Positions 26,784 to 35,274 of a stretch of 46,654 nt of DNA are shown piece after piece. How positions within the stretch are numbered: position 1 is the first letter of the stretch; every line of letters begins with the position of its first letter. The DNA is taken from the NCBI GenBank assembly GCA_903869345.1, contig CAIPYM010000012.1, positions 1 to 46,654 on the forward strand. Reading direction: 5' to 3'. The notes below the pieces were generated by a model, which was not told the origin of the DNA, searched no databases, and was given only the letters and a program-made list of their open reading frames with translations. The position numbers were made by a program, and so were the translations under genes. The DNA comes from an uncultured Pseudomonadota bacterium. Lineage in GTDB: Bacteria; Pseudomonadota; Alphaproteobacteria; UBA9219.

Positions 26784-27575
26784 CTAGCCCTGGACAACAT
26801 CTTTGAGCCGTGCCTGAATCTCCATCAGGGGCTTAAGGGGGATGTTATCCACAACAGGAGCGTCCGCGTAATACTCGAACGGATTATCCAAATCCTTGAC
26901 AAAGAAAACCATATAAATGAGCAGAAAGGATATGAAGGCGACAAAGAAAACGCTCTCGTGGTAAGGGGAAATGTGCGTAAAAATAAGACCGACACACAAG
27001 ATAACGGAGATAATTTCCGCAATCGCGTACCCGGCTTGGTTAAAGCTCGTCTCACGGATCGTATGAATGCGCGTGATGATCCGCCGAATGGCACTTTGTT
27101 CTTGCTTCATCCGAACGATAAAATTGGCTTGGGTGAGGGGCTCAAAGGCCAGAAAATGGGTGTTTAAGTGCGAGAGGGCGCGAAACACCGTTCCTGTCCG
27201 CTCCTTTTTATCAAACCACGCAAAAAGCAAGTTGATCAAGCAATCCAGGTCGTCGATGAAGGCTTTGGCTTTCGGACTTTTGGTGTTCGCCAGGACGATG
27301 GAGCCTTCATCCGCCATGGCTTCCAGACAACAGGCCAGCTCGCCAGGCAAACGTTCGCTCTCCTTATAGTCGCCGAGGACTCCGGAGACGAGAAACCCAA
27401 TCAGGAAAACATTGGCCGAGATGATCGCCCCCATCAGGGGGCTCATCGTCAAGAACTCTACGCCGTACCGGTTGGCCAAAAACTTGAGGCTCAAGATGAG
27501 GGCGACAAACGGTAAGACCTTGGCCGTCAAACGCCATTTTGAAGGAACGAAGCGCAAAAAAGGCATGCCCATCAT
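26784..27575 (-). CDS. Hypothetical four-helix membrane protein
   Basis: I do not recognise this family with certainty; the layout resembles bestrophin-like DUF4239 proteins. The 263-residue product has two N-terminal membrane segments (VLPFVALILSLKFLANR, MGAIISANVFLIGFLVSGVLG), a cytoplasmic helical domain of about 110 residues, and two C-terminal segments (AIAEIISVILCVGLIFTHI, VFFVAFISFLLIYMVFFV). AAAGGGG precedes the ATG. It is immediately upstream of cobT (3-base gap), so the two are probably cotranslated and may act together. Confidence 0.7.
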   Translation of the reverse strand: MMGMPFLRFVPSKWRLTAKVLPFVALILSLKFLANRYGVEFLTMSPLMGAIISANVFLIGFLVSGVLGDYKESERLPGELACCLEAMADEGSIVLANTKSPKAKAFIDDLDCLINLLFAWFDKKERTGTVFRALSHLNTHFLAFEPLTQANFIVRMKQEQSAIRRIITRIHTIRETSFNQAGYAIAEIISVILCVGLIFTHISPYHESVFFVAFISFLLIYMVFFVKDLDNPFEYYADAPVVDNIPLKPLMEIQARLKDVVQG

Positions 27576-27652
27576 TTTGCAACCCCTTTGTTCGGCTGAT
27601 GTTGTCGCTGAGGGATGTTAGAGATCCCCGGAGGCTCACGCGTCGGACGTTT

Positions 27653-28429
27653 CTACCACGGTTGATAACTGTAGAGGAGTTGCTGATGCTCGGGGTCCAG
27701 GTAAATGTTGAGTGATTCCAGCCGCGTGTTGATGCGAACCCGTCCCTCGTCCGGATCCTGGTGCAGGTACCCCGGATCGTCCGAAAAGAGCTTTTTCACA
27801 TGTTTAAACGGCGAGACGTAGGTTGCTCGCAAGGTGAATCGCGCGGAGACGATGCGGTCTTGGTTCTTGCGCGTGATCAACGTGTCCAACAGAGATTTGC
27901 CTTGGCTTGCGTCCATGGGGATTCCGGCCAAGTAAATAGGTTGGTCCAGAAGCATGCGGTAGGATTTCGGCAAAATCGAGGGGCGTTTGTTGTTGCACGA
28001 GGCCGTATCGGTCGAATCAAAGGAAAAGGCGTTGACGTTGCGTAGCTCGGTTTTGGAGGTGAAGCGAAAGAGGTGGTTTTCAAAATCGTACCGGCCCAGT
28101 TGAAGCTCGGTGTCGTACGTCAGCGTTGTGGGGTATGTCACAACATGACGGCGAATGGTCTCGCGGATGCCTTCGCGGATTTTGCGCCACGTAAACTCGT
28201 CCTTGTAAAATCTCACAAAAAGCTTGCATTCCGCCATAAGAGCGTAGTCATCCAGAATGTCATCATCGTAAATATCGAGCGACCCAAAGCGGATCAACGT
28301 TTGCGTGAGCGTCAGGTAGGTGGCCGTGGTGGAGGGTTTCCCCTCCTCGGCTGGCGCAGCGGGGGCGTTCACAAGCACAAGGGCCAGAAAAGCGAGCCCC
28401 ACGCTTTGAAAGATTCGGCGTTTTTCCAT
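27653..28429 (-). CDS. Exported hypothetical protein, 258 residues
   Basis: A Sec signal peptide (VGLAFLALVLVNAPAAPA) is followed by a soluble domain with YLTLTQTLIRFGSLDIYDDD, YALMAECKLFVRFYKDEFTW and a C-terminal part rich in beta-type sequence. It may belong to the DUF4852 group, which I recall only loosely, so I give no function. GAGGGAGCGGTC precedes the ATG. It follows gpmI after 24 bases on the same strand. Two cysteines (AECKLF, ASCNNK) could pair. Confidence 0.7.
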   Translation of the reverse strand: MEKRRIFQSVGLAFLALVLVNAPAAPAEEGKPSTTATYLTLTQTLIRFGSLDIYDDDILDDYALMAECKLFVRFYKDEFTWRKIREGIRETIRRHVVTYPTTLTYDTELQLGRYDFENHLFRFTSKTELRNVNAFSFDSTDTASCNNKRPSILPKSYRMLLDQPIYLAGIPMDASQGKSLLDTLITRKNQDRIVSARFTLRATYVSPFKHVKKLFSDDPGYLHQDPDEGRVRINTRLESLNIYLDPEHQQLLYSYQPW

Positions 28430-28453
28430 GACCGCTCCCTCGGTTTGTGGGGC

Positions 28454-30004
28454 TTACACCGTGATCACAAGATTCCGCCCGTCCATCGCGGCGGGCTGGG
28501 GCAGGCCCACAAGAGCCAGCAGCGTCGGGGCGACATCGGCCAACGTCCCCGGTTGCAACCCCTTCACGCTCGCGGGGCCGTCCACCAAAATGAGTGGCAC
28601 GGGCTCGGTGGTGTGGGCTTTGTGGGGGCCGTGTGAATCCGGATCGTACATGCGATCACTGTTACCATGGTCCGCAAAAATCATCGCGAGCCCCCCCTGG
28701 CGTTTCAAGGCCTCCATCACGCGCCCGAGGCAGGTGTCCACGGCCTCGACCGCTTTAATCGCGGCGGACAAAGAGCCCGTGTGCCCCACCATGTCGGGGT
28801 TCGCGTAATTCAGGACGATAAAATCAAATTTTCCTGAATCAATCGCGGCCACCAGACGGTCCGTCACTTCCGGAGCCGACATTTCTGGCTGGACATCGTA
28901 AGGCACATGTGGCGAAGGCACGAGAATTCGCTCTTCGCCGGGGAAAACCTGATCACTTTGGCCGTTGAAGAAGAAAGTGACGTGAATGTATTTCTCGGTT
29001 TCGGCAATGCGGAGTTGTTTCCATCCAGCTTTTGCGATCACGTCCCCTAAAATATCCGTGAGCTGATTGGGGGGCAGAAGGGGTGGGCCCATCAGTTGAG
29101 TGAGACGATCCGAATACTCGGCGGTGCCTTTAGCGGCACAGAACGTGACAACGCGTCGTCGCTCAAATCCTTTAAAATCAGGGTCGAGAAGTGCCGTCAA
29201 GATTTGGCGTGCTCGGTCGGTTCTAAAGTTGACGAACAAGAGTCCGTCGCCGTCTTTCATGCCGTCGTAGGATTCCAAGACAACGGGCAAGAGACGTTCG
29301 TCTTTGATGTCCGCCGCATAACTTGCTTCAATCGCGGCCTGAAAGGTGGGGAACGACGCACCAACCCCGTCCACAACCAAGTCATACGCTTTCTGAATCC
29401 GATCCCACCGTGTGTCGCGGTCCATAGCGTAGTATCGCCCACAAAGGGTCGCAAGGCGCACATTCGGAAGAGACTCAATGTCGTGTGAGAGCTTGTCGAT
29501 TTGCTCGAGTGCGCTTTGTGGAGGCACATCGAGCCCATCCAGAAACGCATGAATGAGCACCGGAATACCCGCCTCGGCCACCAGGTGCGCCAATCCCACA
29601 ATATGATCCTGATGTGAATGCACGCCACCGGGAGAGGCGAGGCCCAACAGGTGACACGTTCCCCCCGTCTTTTTCAGCGAGTCAATCAGGACGGTAAGCT
29701 CTGCGCTGGTGCGAAACTCGCCATTCGCGAAGGCTCTGTTTAAACGCGGCAAGTACTGGAAAATCGTTCGCCCCGCACCAATCGTCAGATGTCCCACTTC
29801 GGAGGTTCCCATTTGCCCTGCCGGAAGCCCGACCTCTTCCCCTGAGGCTGCCAGGGTCGTGTGAGGGCATGTCGCCCATAGATGATCGAACACGGGCGTT
29901 TTAGCGTTGGTGATCGCGTTGTCCTCGGCGGGGGCGCGATGACCCCAGCCGTCCAAAATACACAGCATCGCGGGGCGTGGGCGGGGAGGGTTAGGGGGTG
30001 TCAT
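28454..30004 (-). CDS. gpmI: 2,3-bisphosphoglycerate-independent phosphoglycerate mutase
   Basis: The 516-residue product is a complete iPGM of the alkaline phosphatase superfamily. LCILDGWGHR carries the first metal-binding Asp. The nucleophile Ser is in GQMGTSEVGHLTIGAGR. HSHQDHIVGL, RYYAMDRDTRWDRIQKAYD, NYANPDMVGHTG and FADHGNSDRM follow in the usual order. It interconverts 3- and 2-phosphoglycerate in glycolysis and gluconeogenesis using two Mn2+. AAGGA lies upstream of the ATG at 30004. It starts 17 bases after the phaC stop. Confidence 0.96.
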   Translation of the reverse strand: MTPPNPPRPRPAMLCILDGWGHRAPAEDNAITNAKTPVFDHLWATCPHTTLAASGEEVGLPAGQMGTSEVGHLTIGAGRTIFQYLPRLNRAFANGEFRTSAELTVLIDSLKKTGGTCHLLGLASPGGVHSHQDHIVGLAHLVAEAGIPVLIHAFLDGLDVPPQSALEQIDKLSHDIESLPNVRLATLCGRYYAMDRDTRWDRIQKAYDLVVDGVGASFPTFQAAIEASYAADIKDERLLPVVLESYDGMKDGDGLLFVNFRTDRARQILTALLDPDFKGFERRRVVTFCAAKGTAEYSDRLTQLMGPPLLPPNQLTDILGDVIAKAGWKQLRIAETEKYIHVTFFFNGQSDQVFPGEERILVPSPHVPYDVQPEMSAPEVTDRLVAAIDSGKFDFIVLNYANPDMVGHTGSLSAAIKAVEAVDTCLGRVMEALKRQGGLAMIFADHGNSDRMYDPDSHGPHKAHTTEPVPLILVDGPASVKGLQPGTLADVAPTLLALVGLPQPAAMDGRNLVITV

Positions 30005-30020
30005 GGCGTGTTCCTTCATC

Positions 30021-31322
30021 CTACGAAGCCGTGTGGTTCGGGTTCCTTGTACCATACGACGTTGTTGGGGGAAAAACGGCTTGCGTTTGCAACCACGTCG
30101 CAAGCGGGGTCCAGACGGCGTGGGGGGCCTCCAGGCTGGTCAACAGACCGATGTGGCCCATCATCGGCTCGTGCAATGTGGCGTGGGGAAGAGCCCGTGC
30201 GAGCGGCAAGGCCGATTCCGGCGTGACGATCCGGTCCTTTCCCGGCACGACGGCGTAAGCGGGAACCGTCAGCTCGTGAGGATCCACGACCCGGCCCCCG
30301 ACGCGCCAGTGCCCCCTCGCCGCAAAATTGCGTCCGTAAAAATCCCGAAAACAGGTGCGTGTGACGGGGGCGGTCAGGGGCACGCCGTCGTTGAGCCAAT
30401 CCTCCGTCAAGACAAACCGCCGCGCCTCGGGACTTGCGGGATCCAGGGTCCCGAATCGCGCAAACTTGGTCATAACGTGCGTGGGTTGGAACCGCGTGAA
30501 CAGGCTTTGCAGAACGTCCACGGGCAGGACTCCGGCGGCCTCCAGGTAGGGCTCCAGCTGGACGGTCAGGTCCGCAAAGGCCGATTCGGGCGGCACGTCC
30601 CAAGGAGTCGCCATCAGGACGAGCGAGGCAGCGGCCTGGGGACGCAGAAGCGCGAGGGCCAGCGCCAAAAGGCCCCCCAGACAGTATCCCAGAACATGCG
30701 CGGGACGGCCCGTGCGCGTTGTCACGAAATCCAGCGCGGGCACGAGGCGGCGTGTCACGTAGTCATCGAGGTCAAACGCACGTTCCTTCGGCCCCGGCTC
30801 GCCCCAGTCCACGATCAACGGGTGAAAACCTTTGATCGCCAAGAACCGCGCAAACGAAGCGCCGTCGTCCAGGTCGAGAATTGTGGACCGATTCACGAGG
30901 GACGGGATGAGCAGAATCGGCGTTCCCTGTTCCGCGCCCGTCACGCCGAGATCCCGCACGACCGTTGTCCCGCTCTGCCAAACAACGGGCCCATCCGTCA
31001 GCGTACGACGGGCCGGGTGCGCGTGGTAGGCGCGGATTCCGGTCAGAAAAGCGCGGGCACGTTCATGGGCAACGTCGTTCAACAGACGCCGGAACGTGTC
31101 CTCAGCGGACAAGCCCAGCGGGGACAAAGCGGCGCGAAGGGATTCGAGCTTGGCGGCCAGAGGGACCAGGCGATCCTTGCAGGGAATTTTTTTGTCCCGC
31201 ACGCCCGCGGCCCACGTGGGGGCGCACACGGGGAAAGACGCCCAGATTGCCAGGGCCTGAAGCACCTGAGGCATCAGGGGCCTCGGAAACAGAATCCTGC
31301 GCGGAGAGGCGTCAGAGGGCAT
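30021..31322 (-). CDS. phaC: PHA synthase-like alpha/beta hydrolase
   Basis: The 433-residue protein resembles PhaC. PILLIPSLVNRSTILDL matches the region around the oxyanion site, and the lipase-like box GYCLGGLLAL carries the nucleophile Cys. The Asp is in VPGKDRIVTP and the His in MMGHIGLLTS, completing the Cys-Asp-His triad. It is shorter than typical class I PhaC (about 580-600 residues), with a reduced N-terminal domain. No phaA, phaB or phasin gene is nearby. It may polymerise hydroxyacyl-CoA or be a short-chain variant. It is first in the run leading to gpmI. Confidence 0.8.
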   Translation of the reverse strand: MPSDASPRRILFPRPLMPQVLQALAIWASFPVCAPTWAAGVRDKKIPCKDRLVPLAAKLESLRAALSPLGLSAEDTFRRLLNDVAHERARAFLTGIRAYHAHPARRTLTDGPVVWQSGTTVVRDLGVTGAEQGTPILLIPSLVNRSTILDLDDGASFARFLAIKGFHPLIVDWGEPGPKERAFDLDDYVTRRLVPALDFVTTRTGRPAHVLGYCLGGLLALALALLRPQAAASLVLMATPWDVPPESAFADLTVQLEPYLEAAGVLPVDVLQSLFTRFQPTHVMTKFARFGTLDPASPEARRFVLTEDWLNDGVPLTAPVTRTCFRDFYGRNFAARGHWRVGGRVVDPHELTVPAYAVVPGKDRIVTPESALPLARALPHATLHEPMMGHIGLLTSLEAPHAVWTPLATWLQTQAVFPPTTSYGTRNPNHTAS

Positions 31323-31514
31323 GGGGGCTCAACGCACGTCGGGGCTCGGCATCATCGTTTCGCGCCGTTCGCTTGCCACAAGACCCGTGGACGCCGCGCC
31401 CGTCAAGCGCCTTGCGAGGAGCGTGCTTGCCAAACAGGGGGCGGGCGGGGTACGAGCCGAACAGGATTCTTGAAATCCCTTGGTATCCTGTGATTCCGAA
31501 GGAGCCCCTTTCCC

Positions 31515-31997
31515 ATGACAACTCCCGCTGAACGTCTCACGTCCCTTGGTCTGATTCTTCCAACCCCGGCCGCGCCGGTTGGATCGTACGCGCCGTATGT
31601 CGTTCTTGGGAATCAGGTTGTGATTTCGGGCCAGTTGCCGCTGGAAAACGGCTCAGTGGTCGTCACGGGCCGCCTGGGGGCCGAGGTGGACGTTGCGACG
31701 GGGCAAAAGGCCGCTCGGCTCTGCGCCTTGAACCTTCTCGGCCAATTACGCGCGGCCTGCGGAGGCGATCTGGAGCGCGTGGAGAGGTGTGTGCGCCTGG
31801 GGGGGTTTGTGGCCTCGGCCCCCAACTTTTTCGATCAGGCCAAGGTGATGAACGGCGCGTCGGACCTGATGCTCGCCGTCTTGGGCGAAGAGGGCCGCCA
31901 CGCCCGTGCAGCGGTGGGGGTGCCGTGCCTGCCCCTGAATGCGGCCGTCGAAGTGGAAGGCGTGTTTACGCTTAAGACTGTTCCGAGCGGACGCTGA
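31515..31997 (+). CDS. RidA/YjgF-family protein (YjgH-like subgroup)
   Basis: The 160-residue product covers the whole RidA-like domain: VVISGQLPLENG near the N-terminus, RCVRLGGFVASAPNFFDQAKVMNGASDLML, the HARAAVGVPCLPLNAAVEVE motif with the conserved Arg, and a final VFTL. RidA proteins hydrolyse reactive enamine/imine intermediates; this longer subgroup is less studied. GGAGCCCCTTTCCC precedes the ATG. Its last 26 bases overlap the convergent ribbon-helix-helix gene. Confidence 0.9.
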   Translation: MTTPAERLTSLGLILPTPAAPVGSYAPYVVLGNQVVISGQLPLENGSVVVTGRLGAEVDVATGQKAARLCALNLLGQLRAACGGDLERVERCVRLGGFVASAPNFFDQAKVMNGASDLMLAVLGEEGRHARAAVGVPCLPLNAAVEVEGVFTLKTVPSGR

Positions 31998-32394
31998 TCC
32001 GTTCCCCATCAAACGATGCTGGGTAGGTGTTCGTGAGGGTGCCTCCGGGACCGTGCCCCGAAAGGGCGTGGCCTTCCTCGGTCGCGGCCGCTCGAAAGTA
32101 CGCCATGATGAAAACCCGGATCGCGGCTGTAAGCGACGTGTACGCAGGGCGCCGGATGGCCACCGCATTGCAAAGGGCGTGCAAGGACGTGTTTTCGCGG
32201 CGAGCAATTTCACGCAACGCACTCCACATTTCGGGCTCCAGCCGAACGCTGGTGCGATGCCCCCCGAGGGTGAGGTTGCGGCTGACCAGGGTGCTTTTGG
32301 CCGCCGTTGAACGAGGCCTGGACGTGTTGTCGGGCGAAGAGTCGTTCTCGAGGGAAGCTGAAGCCTCGAAAGCCAGGGGTGAAAGAGGGGACAT
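31972..32394 (-). CDS. Ribbon-helix-helix domain protein (RHH_4-like)
   Basis: The 140-residue product has a disordered N-terminus and an RHH domain of about 65 residues (VSRNLTLGGHRTSVRLEPEM, then WSALREIARRENTSLHALC, then SLTAAIRVFIMAYFRAAA). The layout, including the EEGHALSGHG tail, is common in Alphaproteobacteria and is thought to be a small DNA-binding regulator. AAAGGAGAAAATC precedes the ATG. A perfect GTATGA-GGA-TCATAC palindrome about 115 bases upstream could be its own operator. Its 3' end overlaps ridA. Confidence 0.85.
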   Translation of the reverse strand: MSPLSPLAFEASASLENDSSPDNTSRPRSTAAKSTLVSRNLTLGGHRTSVRLEPEMWSALREIARRENTSLHALCNAVAIRRPAYTSLTAAIRVFIMAYFRAAATEEGHALSGHGPGGTLTNTYPASFDGERISVRSEQS

Positions 32395-32509
32395 GATTTT
32401 CTCCTTTTGCGTGCAGGAAGGGGCTTAAGCACACCTCTAGGTTGTGTCATCATGGACCACACGCATTGGTAGAGCAAGAGGATCGGGGGATCAACAAAAT
32501 TATTCATGT

Positions 32510-32524
32510 GTATGAGGATCATAC
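32510..32524. promoter_or_regulatory. Candidate operator palindrome upstream of the RHH gene
   Basis: GTATGA, GGA spacer, TCATAC form a perfect 6+6 inverted repeat in an AT-richer stretch. RHH dimers bind such short inverted repeats, so autoregulation is plausible. Confidence 0.45.
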
Positions 32525-32679
32525 GCCTATATGACGGCATACCGGACTGTGTCCCATATCCCTGAAAACACAACCAAGGGTTGCAAAACGGCCCCGATGA
32601 TTCGGCCCTTTCCCGCTGGTGGGACAGGGAGGAATCATGCTGCGCGGAGAGGAGAAGACGTCTTCAGCCCTGAACAACC

Positions 32680-33456
32680 CTACCCCCCAACGTCGCCGCT
32701 GGAGAGATGATGGAGGGAACCTTCGGCGTCGCGCAGCACAAGTCGTCCGTCTTCAGCCAGCCCCTCGGAGATTCCGGTCAGAGTTGTTGTGGAATCCCGC
32801 ACGGTGAGGAGCCCCGTCAACGCCCGTGCGTTCCAGGCCGTACGCAAGGGCGCGAAGCCTTCGGTCCGTAGGCGCGTGATCCAGAACGCGAGGTGACGCA
32901 ACAGGTCTTCGCAAAGGCTTTCAAGAGCAGGAACCTTGCGGTCCCCTGCCTCGGCCCGAAGAGTCGTCGCGGGGAAAAGCGCCTGTGCGAGGGCATGAAT
33001 CCGGTTCACGCCAAATCCGAGAATCAGGGCCTCGCCCGCCGTTTCCCCCAACACGCCCGCCACCTTGCGCCCCCGGATCAGCGCATCGTTCGGCCACTTG
33101 AGGCGTACATCTTCAGGAGGAACAGCGGGCAACGCCGCGCGAATCATCGCGTGAACGGCGAGCGCCGCCGCGAAGGAATAGGTGCCGATGGGGGTGTTTC
33201 CATCGGACGGGCGCACAACCACGGACAAGTAAAGGTTGCCTGGCGGCGAATCCCATACACGCCCTCGCCGTCCCCGCCCGGCGGTCTGCGTGAGCGCTTG
33301 GACGGCAAACCCCTCAGGAGCCCCGGCCTCGGCTGCCTCCCGCGCCCGCTCTTGCGTGCTGTCGGTCGTTGCCAAAAGGCGCGGGGGAAGAAAACGGAGC
33401 ATGGAAGGAGGCAAAGGTCTCGAAGGGGGCGTCAAAAAGAGACGGCGACACGGCAT
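32680..33456 (-). CDS. birA: Biotin--[acetyl-CoA-carboxylase] ligase
   Basis: The 258-residue product has the catalytic domain without the N-terminal DNA-binding domain of E. coli BirA. It shows TTDSTQERARE, the biotinyl-AMP loop TAGRGRRGRVWDSPPGNLYLS, and RLKWPNDALIRGRKVAGVLGE. It attaches biotin to the carrier protein of acyl-CoA carboxylases. I chose the ATG at 33456, preceded by AAAAAGGAGAACCT inside a repeat arm, giving the leader MPCRRLFLTPPSRP. The likely ancestral start is the internal ATG at 33402 (MLRFLPPRL), which has no visible ribosome site. Confidence 0.92.
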   Translation of the reverse strand: MPCRRLFLTPPSRPLPPSMLRFLPPRLLATTDSTQERAREAAEAGAPEGFAVQALTQTAGRGRRGRVWDSPPGNLYLSVVVRPSDGNTPIGTYSFAAALAVHAMIRAALPAVPPEDVRLKWPNDALIRGRKVAGVLGETAGEALILGFGVNRIHALAQALFPATTLRAEAGDRKVPALESLCEDLLRHLAFWITRLRTEGFAPLRTAWNARALTGLLTVRDSTTTLTGISEGLAEDGRLVLRDAEGSLHHLSSGDVGG

Positions 33457-33571
33457 AGGTTCTCCTTTTTGTCGCATCGCTTCCTCCTTGTCACCCAAAG
33501 CCGGAATCCCGAGGGAGTCATTCACGCTCTCGCCGCCTCTCGAAGTCCTGGCCTTCACCGGGATGATGACG
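33443..33571. repeat. Palindromic repeat family A with left arm at the birA start
   Basis: The left arm reads CGACACGGCATAGGTTCTCC followed by TTTTTGTC. The core includes ACCCAAAGCCGGAATCC and CTGGCCTTCACCGGGATG. The right arm is degraded. On the minus strand the arm supplies the birA ribosome site and ATG. Confidence 0.82.
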
Positions 33572-33623
33572 TGAAGGGGACGCGGCTGAGAAATTGGCTC
33601 TATCGACGGCGCGCCGCCCGACG

Positions 33624-34469
33624 TTACGGACGCGCAATCGGCATGTTGTCAATGAGTCGTGTGGCCCCCAAATGGACCGCCACGAGAAGCCGTGCATGGC
33701 GCTGCGCCAAGGTCAGCGGCTCCAGCGTTCGTTCATCCACCAACGTGAGGTAATCCACGCGGAATCCCTCTTTGACAAGTTGCCGCTGCCCGTCGAGGAG
33801 GACCGGCTCCACGTCCTCGCCTGCGCGGAGGCGTTCCACAAGGCCGAAAAGCGTCGCGGGCAGGTGGGAAGCTTTCGCTCGCTCGGAGGGCGGCAGGTAG
33901 GCGTTACGGCTTGAAAGGGCCAGACCGTCGGCGGCGCGCCCGATGGGGGCCGGAAGGATCGTGACGGGAATCGACAAATCACGCACGGTTTGTTGGATGA
34001 TCAAAAGCTGTTGGTAATCTTTTTCGCCGAAAAAGGCGTAATCGGGGCCGACTTGCATCAAGAGCCGAGTCACAACCGTCGCAACACCGACAAAGTGGCC
34101 CGGACGGAACTTGCCTTCCAAGATGGTTGCCAGGGGGCCCGGATCGATCCGTGTCGCGAATCCAGGCGGGTAGATTTCCTCCGTCGTGGGGGCAAACAAC
34201 AGATCGCACCCTGCCGCTTCCAGCATGCACTGATCCGATTCCAAGTTGCGCGGGTAATGCTCCAGGTCTTCGCCGGGGCCGAATTGTAACGGGTTCACGA
34301 ACACCGACACGACCGTGTGCTGCGTCACGTCCTGAGCACGACGAACGAGGGACAAATGCCCCTCGTGCAACGCGCCCATCGTCGGCACAAACCCCACGGT
34401 ACCGTCCCGACCATGCCAAGGGGTCATGGCGGCTTTGAGTTCACGGACGGTGGTGACGGTGCGAATCAT
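33624..34469 (-). CDS. panC: Pantothenate synthetase
   Basis: The 281-residue ATP-grasp-independent ligase of the HIGH nucleotidyltransferase group has VGFVPTMGALHEGHLSLVRRA with the HxGH-type signature, VFVNPLQFGPGEDLEHYPR, and YAFFGEKDYQQLLIIQQ. The later GLALSSRNAYLPPSER is also typical. It joins pantoate and beta-alanine with ATP in coenzyme A synthesis. GGGG lies upstream of the ATG. It follows infC after 33 bases; panB and panD are not in view. Confidence 0.96.
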   Translation of the reverse strand: MIRTVTTVRELKAAMTPWHGRDGTVGFVPTMGALHEGHLSLVRRAQDVTQHTVVSVFVNPLQFGPGEDLEHYPRNLESDQCMLEAAGCDLLFAPTTEEIYPPGFATRIDPGPLATILEGKFRPGHFVGVATVVTRLLMQVGPDYAFFGEKDYQQLLIIQQTVRDLSIPVTILPAPIGRAADGLALSSRNAYLPPSERAKASHLPATLFGLVERLRAGEDVEPVLLDGQRQLVKEGFRVDYLTLVDERTLEPLTLAQRHARLLVAVHLGATRLIDNMPIARP

Positions 34470-34502
34470 CGGACGTATCCCCTATGAGAGAACCCTGGCA
34501 AC

Positions 34503-35060
34503 TTAACGCGCCGCGATGATCATCACAATTTGGCGCCCCTCCATGCTGGGCTCCATTTCGACCTTCCCGGCCTCGTTCAGAATCTCGCGGACTTTGCGCA
34601 AAACGCCGTGCGCGATTTCTTGGTGCGCCATTTCGCGTCCCCGGAACCGCAACGTGATCTTCACCTTGTCGCCCTCGGCTAGGAACGCTTGGGCGTTCTT
34701 CATCTTGATGGCGAAGTCGTGGTCGTCGATCATCGGGCGGAGCTTGATCTCCTTCACGGCAATCACTTTTTGCTTTTTGCGGACTTCGGCGGCTTTTTTC
34801 TGAAGCTCGTATTTGTATTTGCCGTAATCCACGATGCGGCAGACGGGCGGATCCGCGTTGGGCGAAATCTCAACAAGGTCAAGGCCCGCTTCGACGGCCA
34901 TGGCAAGGCCTTGGCCCACGGACATGACGCCTTGCATCTCCCCTTCCGCGTCAATCACGCGAATCTGGGGGGTGATGATCCCCGCGTTCAGGCGGGGTCC
35001 GGTCTCGCGTTCACGGCGGGTGTGCTCGGAACGCGTACGGCTTGGAAGAGGACTAGCGAT
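34503..35060 (-). CDS. infC: Translation initiation factor IF-3 (apparent ATC start)
   Basis: The 185-residue product (from ATC) contains the whole IF-3: NAGIITPQIRVIDAEGEMQG at the N-domain start, the basic linker KKQKVIAVKEIKLRP, and the C-domain KMKNAQAFLAEGDKVKITLRFRGRE. Upstream, two in-frame TGA codons (35082-35087) bound the frame, and between them and the conserved NAGIITPQ there is no ATG, GTG or TTG. ATC at 35060 has GAGG seven bases upstream. A rare start is expected, since E. coli infC uses AUU for autoregulation. A GTG further in (34958) would delete conserved residues. rpmI and rplT do not follow; panC does. Confidence 0.9.
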   Translation of the reverse strand: MASPLPSRTRSEHTRRERETGPRLNAGIITPQIRVIDAEGEMQGVMSVGQGLAMAVEAGLDLVEISPNADPPVCRIVDYGKYKYELQKKAAEVRKKQKVIAVKEIKLRPMIDDHDFAIKMKNAQAFLAEGDKVKITLRFRGREMAHQEIAHGVLRKVREILNEAGKVEMEPSMEGRQIVMIIAAR

Positions 35061-35274
35061 GGGGGCACCTCGGGTTTGGAGTCATCAAACCCCCGCGCTC
35101 ACCCACGACCCCTCACGGAGTCCCAGCTTTGCGCAGGGAAACAGACCCCTACCTTCAAGAAAAAACGTTCCCGCGTCAACCGAAAAGCCGCGAATCCCTG
35201 TCCCATCCCCCCCCATCGTCCCCTGGGCCACCCGCAACGTGGGCCAGGACTCCTGGGCGGATTTCTCCACAGAG

